DNA of 12,040 nucleotides from an uncultured Burkholderiales bacterium (lineage in GTDB: Bacteria; Pseudomonadota; Gammaproteobacteria; Burkholderiales; Burkholderiaceae_C): assembly GCA_903926695.1 (NCBI GenBank), contig CAIYKK010000287.1, forward strand, positions 1-12,040, in the 5' to 3' direction. This document shows positions 7,379 through 12,040 of the stretch, piece after piece. Position numbers and translations under genes: made by a program. The notes under the pieces were generated by a model. It was not told the DNA's origin, ran no database searches, and was given only the letters and a program-made list of their open reading frames with translations. Each line of letters opens with the position of its first letter. Position 1 is the first letter of the stretch.

Positions 7379-7685
7379 GCAGGAGCGGGTTGTGTGGATG
7401 AGGCATCGCTTTCAACCCGCGCTTGACACCATCGTGCATCAAGTCTGCGGCGTTGAAAGCGGCCAACTGGGGCTGCTTTCCAAGGATTTCTCCGTAATTC
7501 AAGAAGCCGCGATTATGGCATTGCGACCTGCTTTCGCCTATCACAGGGCCGGCGCTTCCAGGTGCCGCCAGCTGCCGCCGCCCGGCCCGCCTGCGGCCCA
7601 TTGTGTTACATCAAATAACCAGCGCCAGATTCGTTAAGTAATGAAACAATGCGGATAAAAGCCGACAAATAGCTATTGATGAGCG

Positions 7686-7765
7686 GTGTTTGTTAAAAAT
7701 GACGTTCTTATACTTTGAATAAGGTAACCTTAAACTTTGACAGTTTTATGAAAAAGTTCTCGAAA
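7686..7765 (+). promoter_or_regulatory. candidate hpf promoter region
   Basis: TATACT at 7709-7714 matches the -10 consensus at five of six positions but has only a poor -35 around 7686-7691. TTGACA at 7737-7742 is a perfect -35 but the -10 seventeen to eighteen bases on (TCGAAA/CGAAAT, 7760-7766) is poor. Either could start transcription toward hpf; I cannot choose. A clean sigma-54 site (GG-N10-GC) was not found. Confidence 0.3.
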
Positions 7766-7834
7766 TTGTTACCGTGACACCTTGCAATTGTGTGATTTCG
7801 GGGGCATAGTAAAGCCAACAGAGTGTCCCGTCTG

Positions 7835-7867
7835 CCGCTTCATCCCCCAAGGTGAAGGCGGTGTTTT
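7835..7867 (+). promoter_or_regulatory. hairpin with T-run in the hpf leader
   Basis: CTTCA (7838-7842) pairs with TGAAG (7853-7857), extended by CCG (7835-7837) with CGG (7859-7861) across one bulged G. TGTTTT follows at 7862-7867. It resembles a weak attenuator or terminator placed about 36 bases before the hpf start. It could equally be a structured leader without a function in termination. Confidence 0.3.
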
Positions 7868-7903
7868 CAACCCAGTTCCAATTAGTGGAAGAGGAGTCTT
7901 TGT

Positions 7904-8236
7904 ATGAACTTGACGATCAGCGGTCACCATCTTGAAGTCACCCCCGCACTGCGCGGCTATGTGACGAGCAAGCTCGATCGCATCACCCGGCATTTCGACC
8001 AGGTTGTGGATGTGCGGGTTCTGTTGACCGTGGACAACATGAAAGAAAAGGAACTGCGCCAGCGCGCTGAGTGCAATCTGCATGTCAAAGGGCGCGATCT
8101 GTTTGCCGAAAGCTCTCATTCCGATTTGTACGCCGCCGTCGATGAGCTGACCGACAAGCTGGACCGCCAGGTGGGCCGCTACAAGACCAAGGTGCAGGAT
8201 CACGGCCATGTGAGCACCAAACGGGAAGACGCCTAA
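7904..8236 (+). CDS. hpf: ribosome hibernation promoting factor (short HPF/RaiA family)
   Basis: The product has 110 residues, the short form of the HPF/YfiA family (E. coli HPF is 95 and RaiA 113 residues). The beginning [20 protein letters not shown] and the helix ending in [19 protein letters not shown] are standard, as is the second helical repeat [25 protein letters not shown] with basic residues on one face that contact rRNA. The protein binds the decoding region of the 30S subunit and helps form inactive 100S ribosomes in stationary phase or starvation. The start has GGAG at 7893-7896, seven bases upstream. No long-form C-terminal dimerisation domain is present. The gene lies upstream of ptsN, as in many proteobacteria where rpoN precedes it; rpoN is not upstream here, corA is. 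Confidence 0.95.
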   Translation: MNLTISGHHLEVTPALRGYVTSKLDRITRHFDQVVDVRVLLTVDNMKEKELRQRAECNLHVKGRDLFAESSHSDLYAAVDELTDKLDRQVGRYKTKVQDHGHVSTKREDA

Positions 8237-8328
8237 CCTTCCGCTGGCTAACCCCGCTTCTTTGCGGCAGTCCGGTGCTGCGGCTTCGGTTTCAGGGTCG
8301 CATCCGGGCACTTGCGCAAGTAACGCAC

Positions 8329-8360
8329 AAAAGCCGTTTGCAATGACAAACGGCTTTTTT
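8329..8360 (+). terminator. intrinsic terminator between hpf and ptsN
   Basis: AAAAGCCGTTTG (8329-8340) pairs perfectly with CAAACGGCTTTT (8347-8358) around a six-base loop CAATGA, and T continues to 8360. This is a textbook terminator, with A and T tracts on both sides, so it may also work in the reverse direction. It implies that ptsN is transcribed mainly from its own promoter or by read-through from hpf. Confidence 0.92.
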
Positions 8361-8370
8361 CTGCCTCTTT

Positions 8371-8399
8371 CTTATTCAACCTCATGTAAAGTGCATAAT
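8371..8399 (+). promoter_or_regulatory. candidate ptsN promoter
   Basis: CATAAT at 8394-8399 is a fair -10 box; the -35 near 8371-8377 (CTTATT/TTATTC) is poor. The stretch lies just after the terminator and 20 bases before the ptsN ATG, in AT-rich DNA, so position supports it more than sequence does. Confidence 0.35.
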
Positions 8400-8419
8400 T
8401 CGGCGACTTAAAGATTGTT

Positions 8420-8893
8420 ATGAACCGTCTTGCGCAAATTCTGCCCCCCTCCCAAGTCCTTGTCTGTGTTGAATCGACGAGCAAGAAACGTGCGTTTGAA
8501 GAAGCCGGGCTCTTGTTTGAAAATCTTCACGGCCTCAACCGTGCCCTGATCACCGACAGCCTGTTCGCCCGTGAGCGCCTGGGCTCCACCGGGCTCGGTC
8601 ATGGCGTGGCCATTCCGCACGGCCGCATCAAGGGTCTCAAGTCGCCGATGGCGGCGGTTTTCCAGCTGCAGTCGCCTATCGGTTTTGATGCGCCTGATGA
8701 GCAGGCCGTCAGCCTGCTGGTCTTTTTGCTGGTGCCCGAGGCTGCCACGCAAAAGCACCTGGAAATCCTCTCCGAAATCGCCGAGCTGCTCAGCGACAGC
8801 GCCCTGCGCGAGCAGCTCAAAACCAGCACCGATGCAGCGGCCCTGCATCACCTGATCGCTTCCTGGCGCTCCGCCCACGAAGCCAATTCCTAA
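8420..8893 (+). CDS. ptsN: PTS IIA-like nitrogen regulatory protein (EIIA-Ntr)
   Basis: The product has 157 residues, close to the E. coli protein (163). It begins MNRLAQILPPSQVLV, the usual EIIA-Ntr opening. The phosphorylation site is His67 in GLGHGVAIPHGRI, equivalent to His73 of E. coli. The segment EQAVSLLVFLLVPEAATQKHLEILSEIAELL is the family's core helix-strand region. EIIA-Ntr receives phosphate from NPr/HPr and, by its phosphorylation state, regulates partners such as potassium transport and stress signalling in other proteobacteria; it transports no sugar. The start is preceded by only a weak AAAGAT purine stretch. Directly downstream, after 45 bases, is hprK, whose product modifies HPr, so the two genes probably act in one regulatory phosphorelay. 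No ptsH or ptsI is in the window. Confidence 0.95.
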   Translation: MNRLAQILPPSQVLVCVESTSKKRAFEEAGLLFENLHGLNRALITDSLFARERLGSTGLGHGVAIPHGRIKGLKSPMAAVFQLQSPIGFDAPDEQAVSLLVFLLVPEAATQKHLEILSEIAELLSDSALREQLKTSTDAAALHHLIASWRSAHEANS

Positions 8894-8938
8894 GACCTGA
8901 GACGCCCGCCCGGCGTCTTGCCTCGAACCACAGGCCGC

Positions 8939-9889
8939 ATGAAACCTACCGTCGTCAGCGCTGACGTTTTATTTGAAGATCATCGTGCGGCCCTGAAATG
9001 GGAATGGGTCGCGGGCCTGGGGGCCTCAGAGCGGCGCTTTGACGAGGTGGCCGTGCGCGCCGCCCGCTCGGGCGCCGATCTGGTCGGCTACCTCAACTAC
9101 ATCCATCCCTACCGGGTGCAGATTCTGGGCGAGCGCGAAGTCGCCTATCTGACCAACGTCAGCCGCGAAGATGGCGCCCGGCGCATCTCGCGCATCATCA
9201 CGCTGGAGCCGCCGGTGCTGGTCGTGGCCGACGACCAGGTCGCGCCCGACACGCTGCTGTCGATGTGCGAGCGTGCCCAGCTGCCGATGTTTTCCACGCC
9301 GGAGTCGGCGGCCTTTGTCATTGATGTGTTGCGCGCTTATTTGTCGCGGCATTTTGCCGAACGCACGTCGATGCACGGCGTGTTCATGGACATTCTGGGC
9401 CTGGGTGTCATCATTACCGGCGAATCCGGCCTGGGCAAAAGCGAACTCGGGCTGGAGCTGATTTCACGCGGCCACGGCTTGGTGGCCGACGATGCGGTGG
9501 ACCTGTACCGCATCAACCAGACCGCCATCGAGGGGCGCTGCCCCGAACTGCTGCAAAATCTGCTCGAAGTGCGCGGCATCGGCCTGCTCGACATCAAGGC
9601 GATTTTTGGCGAGACGGCGGTGCGCCGCAAGATGCGCGTGAAAATGATTGTTCACTTGGTGCGCCGCGAAACGCTGGAGCGTGACTACGAGCGCATTCCC
9701 TACGAGCCGCTGACCCAGGACGTGCTGGGCGTGCCGGTGCGCAAGGTCATCATTCAGGTCGAGGCCGGGCGCAATATCGCCGTGCTGGTCGAGGCCGCTG
9801 TGCGCAATGCGATTTTGCAGTTGCGCGGCATCAATACTTATCAGGAATTTGTCGAGCGCCACCGCCGGGCGATGGAGCAGGACGACTGA
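8939..9889 (+). CDS. hprK: HPr kinase/phosphorylase
   Basis: The product has 316 residues, near the usual 310-330. The enzyme phosphorylates a serine of HPr with ATP and also removes that phosphate by phosphorolysis; in Gram-negative bacteria it is often coded beside ptsN and tunes the PTS-Ntr relay. The N-terminal ~130 residues form the regulatory domain. The catalytic domain shows MHGVFMDI with His146, the Walker A motif GESGLGKS (161-168, Lys167), and the HprK signature [15 protein letters not shown] (from Glu210). The C-terminal region with [24 protein letters not shown] is also typical. I chose the ATG at 8939 ([15 protein letters not shown]); a TTG at 8918 would add seven residues (MPRTTGR) and is not excluded, since the Shine-Dalgarno signal at either start is weak. 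The gene ends 18 bases from the convergent fur gene. Confidence 0.95.
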   Translation: MKPTVVSADVLFEDHRAALKWEWVAGLGASERRFDEVAVRAARSGADLVGYLNYIHPYRVQILGEREVAYLTNVSREDGARRISRIITLEPPVLVVADDQVAPDTLLSMCERAQLPMFSTPESAAFVIDVLRAYLSRHFAERTSMHGVFMDILGLGVIITGESGLGKSELGLELISRGHGLVADDAVDLYRINQTAIEGRCPELLQNLLEVRGIGLLDIKAIFGETAVRRKMRVKMIVHLVRRETLERDYERIPYEPLTQDVLGVPVRKVIIQVEAGRNIAVLVEAAVRNAILQLRGINTYQEFVERHRRAMEQDD

Positions 9890-9907
9890 TTTTTTCTCCC
9901 AGCCGAC

Positions 9908-10369
9908 TCAGTTCTGGTGGCTGTGATGGGGGTGCGCAGGCGCCGTTCCCCGGTGGACGCAGTTTTCTTTGGTGCAGTTGGCGTAAATCGACAAGGCGTG
10001 GTCGGCGATGACAAAACCCTTGAGCTGGGCAACGGCCTGCTGGCGCTTTTCAATCTCTGGATCGTAAAACTCCTCGACCTTGCCACAGTCCAGGCACACC
10101 AGGTGATCGTGGTGCTTGCCTTCATTGATTTCATAAACCGCCTTGCCGGACTCGAAATTGCTGCGGTTGAGCAGCCCGGCCTGCTCGAACTGCGTCAGCA
10201 CCCGGTACACCGTGGCCAAACCAATGTCGGAGCGCTCTTCCAGCAGCACCCGGAACACGTCTTCGGCCGTCATGTGGCGCTGTTTGCCGATCTGAAAAAT
10301 CTCCAGTATCTTCAGGCGCGGTAAGGTGGCCTTCAGGCCGGTGCTTTTCAGCTCTTCAATATTACTCAT
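9908..10369 (-). CDS. fur: ferric uptake regulator Fur
   Basis: The product has 153 residues, like E. coli Fur (148). Fur binds Fe2+ and represses iron uptake genes. The winged-helix DNA-binding domain covers 1-83, with [13 protein letters not shown] (34-46) and the recognition helix region [14 protein letters not shown] (48-61). The dimerisation domain has the metal ligands [12 protein letters not shown] (86-97, with His86/87/89, Cys92 and Cys95) and a second pair Cys132 and Cys137 in CTKENC, the structural zinc arrangement. The last residues are rich in His (HPHHSHQN), as in many Fur proteins. I chose the start at 10369 ([15 protein letters not shown]), with an AGAGAG purine run upstream; a longer in-frame reading from 10453 would cross the promoter region of bamE and is unlikely. 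fur is divergent from bamE and convergent with hprK. Confidence 0.97.
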   Translation of the reverse strand: MSNIEELKSTGLKATLPRLKILEIFQIGKQRHMTAEDVFRVLLEERSDIGLATVYRVLTQFEQAGLLNRSNFESGKAVYEINEGKHHDHLVCLDCGKVEEFYDPEIEKRQQAVAQLKGFVIADHALSIYANCTKENCVHRGTAPAHPHHSHQN

Positions 10370-10441
10370 GGAAATCTCTCTGGGGAAAACGGCAGGCGAC
10401 CCCGTGCAGCCTGACAACGGGGCCGGGAAGCACCCAGCCGC

Positions 10442-10460
10442 TACAATGATCAATCATATC
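10442..10460. promoter_or_regulatory. overlapping fur/bamE divergent promoters with a Fur-box-like motif
   Basis: TACAAT (10442-10447) is a good -10 for bamE, and on the other strand TATGAT (10458-10453) is a good -10 for fur; neither has a clear -35. Between them AATGAT-C-AATCAT resembles the Fur box core. By hand, 12 of 19 positions match GATAATGATAATCATTATC without gaps, which is weak. Overlapping omlA(bamE)-fur promoters are described in Pseudomonas aeruginosa, which supports the layout but not the site. Confidence 0.4.
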
Positions 10461-10475
10461 GCTACACCTTCTACT

Positions 10476-11060
10476 ATGCCCGCCATGCTTGCAAACCCTC
10501 ACTACGGTGTTCAAAAAGCCCTTATCGTCATGGCCTGCGCATTGGTGGGCGCCTGCAGCAGCCCTAGCCTGAGCACCAGCGTCGCCAATCCCGTCAACTG
10601 GATCACGCCTTACAAGATTGATGTCATTCAGGGCAACTTCATCTCCAAAGAGCAGGTCGAGCAGTTGCAGGCCGGCATGACGCGCGAGCAGGTCAAGACT
10701 GTGCTCGGCACGCCGCTGATGGCCAGCCTGTTCCATGCTAACCGCTGGGATTATGTGTTCACTCTGAAGCGCCAGGGCGTCGAGTCCCAGTCGTTTAAGT
10801 ACACCTTGTTCTTCAAGGACGAGCTGTTGGAGCGCTTTGCGGGCGACGCCATGCCCAGCGAAGCCGAATTCATCTCCAAACTATCAAACAAGCGCAAGCT
10901 AGGCGCCGTGCCGCCGCTCGAAGCGACTGAAGCGCAGCTCAAGGCGGCTGAAAAGCCATCCATTTTCTCATCCAAACCCGAGCCGTCGCCCGACACCACC
11001 AGCGCGCCCGCCGATGCGCCTGCCACCGTTTATCCACCGCTTGAAAGCCGCCAACAATGA
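10476..11060 (+). CDS. bamE: outer membrane assembly lipoprotein BamE (SmpA/OmlA)
   Basis: The product has 194 residues if read from the ATG at 10476; a second ATG at 10485 is equally possible. A start further upstream (10446) would fall inside the likely -10 box and is unlikely. The signal peptide ends in the lipobox VGAC with Cys27. The BamE domain follows with [17 protein letters not shown] (QGN at 52-54), the helix GMTREQV (from 67), LGTPL (77-81) and the strand WDYVF (91-95). BamE is a periplasm-facing lipoprotein of the BAM complex that helps insert beta-barrel proteins into the outer membrane. Residues ~125-194 form an extension rich in Ala, Pro, Ser and Glu that E. coli BamE (113 residues) lacks; it is probably disordered. 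The stop overlaps the dapB start as ATGA, indicating co-translation. Confidence 0.93.
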   Translation: MPAMLANPHYGVQKALIVMACALVGACSSPSLSTSVANPVNWITPYKIDVIQGNFISKEQVEQLQAGMTREQVKTVLGTPLMASLFHANRWDYVFTLKRQGVESQSFKYTLFFKDELLERFAGDAMPSEAEFISKLSNKRKLGAVPPLEATEAQLKAAEKPSIFSSKPEPSPDTTSAPADAPATVYPPLESRQQ

Positions 11061-11881
11061 GCGTGACCATGACGCCTGAACCCCTTCGCATTGCCATTGC
11101 TGGCGCCAGTGGCCGCATGGGCCAGATGCTGATCGAGGCGGTCAACGCCAGCGGCGACTGTCTGCTGACCGGCGCGCTCGATATCGCCGCCAGCCCGGCT
11201 GTGGGTTTGGATGCCAGCGCTTTTTCTGGCCGCGCCAGCGGCGTGCTGATTGCGTCTGACCTGCGCGAAGGGCTGAAAAACTCCCGCGTACTGATCGACT
11301 TCACCCGGCCCGAAGGCACGCTGGCGCACCTAGGCGTCTGCCGCGAACTGGGCGTGAATCTGGTGATTGGCACGACCGGCTTCACCGACGCGCAAAAGGC
11401 TGAAATCGCCGCTGCCGCCAAAGACATCGCCATCGTCATGGCGCCGAACATGAGCGTGGGCGTCAACGTCACGCTCAAGCTGCTGGAAATGGCGGCCAAG
11501 GCGCTGGCCACCGGCTACGACATCGAAATCATCGAAGCGCACCATCGCCACAAGGTCGATGCACCTTCGGGCACCGCGCTGAAAATGGGCGAGGTGATCG
11601 CCGGCGCCCTGGGGCGGGACCTGAAGGCCTGTGCGGTCTATGCCCGCGAGGGGGTCACGGGTGAACGCGATCCCTCCTCCATTGGTTTCGCCACCATCCG
11701 CGGCGGCGATATTGTGGGCGACCATACCGTGCTGTTTGCCGGAACCGGCGAACGCATTGAAATCAGCCACAAGTCATCCAGTCGCGCCACCTATGCGCAG
11801 GGCAGCTTGCGCGCGGCCTGCTTTCTGGCCGGTCGCAAGACCGGTCTGTTCGACATGTTTGATGTGCTGCAGCTGAAATGA
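11057..11881 (+). CDS. dapB: 4-hydroxy-tetrahydrodipicolinate reductase
   Basis: The product has 274 residues, matching E. coli DapB (273). It reduces hydroxy-tetrahydrodipicolinate with NAD(P)H to tetrahydrodipicolinate in the lysine and diaminopimelate pathway, thereby supplying the cell wall. The dinucleotide-binding motif GASGRMG is at 16-22, GTTGFT lies in the cofactor domain, and the substrate motif [15 protein letters not shown] starts at Glu160, with His162/His163 and Lys166 matching the catalytic His159 and Lys163 of E. coli. The C terminus [15 protein letters not shown] is also typical. The first ATG overlaps the bamE stop; an internal start four codons later (MTPEPLR) is possible. 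The stop overlaps the next start as ATGA, so bamE, dapB and the following gene form a tight translational unit. Confidence 0.97.
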   Translation: MSVTMTPEPLRIAIAGASGRMGQMLIEAVNASGDCLLTGALDIAASPAVGLDASAFSGRASGVLIASDLREGLKNSRVLIDFTRPEGTLAHLGVCRELGVNLVIGTTGFTDAQKAEIAAAAKDIAIVMAPNMSVGVNVTLKLLEMAAKALATGYDIEIIEAHHRHKVDAPSGTALKMGEVIAGALGRDLKACAVYAREGVTGERDPSSIGFATIRGGDIVGDHTVLFAGTGERIEISHKSSSRATYAQGSLRAACFLAGRKTGLFDMFDVLQLK

Positions 11882-12040
11882 ACGTAATCCAGTTGTTTTG
11901 GCAGGGCGATGGGGTCAGCAAGGCCGTGGCGTTGCTGTTGCTGAGTATGTCGGTCGGCAGTTGGGTGATCATTCTGTGGAAGTCGTGGTTGCTGCAGCGT
12001 GCCAGCGCGGATGTGGCGCGCTGCATCGCGGCGTTCTGGA
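11878..12040 (+). CDS. MotA/TolQ/ExbB proton channel family protein (5' part)
   Basis: Only the first 54 codons lie in the window, and the gene runs off the right edge. The sequence [17 protein letters not shown] followed by a hydrophobic helix at about 16-34 and the WKSWLLQRA segment resembles the N terminus of ExbB/TolQ-like proteins I know after dapB in Comamonadaceae. Such proteins form the proton channel that energises TonB- or Tol-dependent transport across the envelope. Whether this is ExbB or TolQ cannot be decided without the rest and the following exbD/tolR gene. The start overlaps the dapB stop as ATGA. Confidence 0.8.
   Translation, partial: MNVIQLFWQGDGVSKAVALLLLSMSVGSWVIILWKSWLLQRASADVARCIAAFW

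Larger units (their letters stand above)
7321..7903. other. 583-base gene-free region between corA and hpf
   Basis: This stretch separates the divergently oriented corA and hpf genes. The corA-proximal half (to about 7600) is GC-rich; apart from the leader repeats I see no gene I can support in it. From about 7605 to 7800 it becomes clearly AT-rich, as expected of a promoter region, with the short inverted repeat AAGGT-A-ACCTT at 7721-7731, a TATACT box and a TTGACA box. A hairpin lies just before hpf. No tRNA and no known riboswitch was recognised; an unannotated small RNA cannot be excluded. Confidence 0.6.

Noticed and set aside
7531..7560. Sigma-54-like TGGCA...TGC near 7517-7533 before hpf
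   Set aside because: The GG and GC elements are eleven bases apart rather than ten, and the site is about 370 bases from hpf.
7350..7637. 95-codon plus-strand frame in the corA-hpf region
   Set aside because: It starts at a TTG inside the corA leader palindrome, has no ribosome site, and the translation shows no domain or periodic codon bias.
10370..10453. N-terminal extension of fur to a start at 10453
   Set aside because: The extra 28 residues ([15 protein letters not shown]...) are not part of Fur, and the extension would cover the divergent promoter region.
1..12040. CRISPR arrays, tRNA/rRNA genes, insertion sequences, attachment sites, toxin-antitoxin or defence genes
   Set aside because: No regularly spaced repeats, cloverleaf-like sequence, transposase or integrase motifs, or defence-type proteins were seen on either strand.

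Overview
The window looks like chromosomal DNA of a high-GC betaproteobacterium, most likely family Comamonadaceae (Polaromonas, Rhodoferax or Acidovorax-like). This rests on remembered protein texture and on gene content: HPr kinase beside ptsN, divergent fur/bamE, and dapB followed by an ExbB/TolQ-type gene. No database was searched. Most of the window is core metabolism and regulation. No CRISPR array, tRNA, rRNA, transposase, integrase or complete mobile element was found.

Left part (1-3562): the 3' end of the transhydrogenase alpha subunit gene overlaps pntB by ATGA. A possible weak terminator follows, then a long-chain acyl-CoA ligase gene (fadD) that ends in a strong intrinsic terminator. 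Transhydrogenase supplies NADPH, and FadD activates fatty acids for beta-oxidation or lipid synthesis.

Middle (3563-5400): two adjacent genes for exported proteins with DUF1566 (Lcl C-terminal) domains. The first is a lipoprotein with a beta-rich N-terminal region; the second is a short soluble secreted form. Their codon use is less GC-biased than the flanks. This is the most accessory-looking part. It is followed by a methylthioadenosine/S-adenosylhomocysteine nucleosidase gene (mtnN-like) whose central segment looks anomalous, and by a convergent corA magnesium channel gene.

Right part (7321-12040): a 583-base gene-free region carries the corA leader, with overlapping inverted repeats, and an AT-rich upstream region for hpf. 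Then come hpf (ribosome hibernation), an intrinsic terminator, ptsN (EIIA-Ntr) and hprK (HPr kinase/phosphorylase), a PTS-Ntr-type regulatory cluster. fur is convergent to hprK and divergent from bamE. bamE, dapB and an exbB/tolQ-like gene are joined by two ATGA overlaps, so they probably form one transcription unit.

I found no convincing new biological system. The best leads are the DUF1566 pair, the anomalous segment inside the nucleosidase, the alternative hairpins in the corA leader, the clustered TTGCGCAA palindromes, and the compact fur/bamE divergent promoter region.
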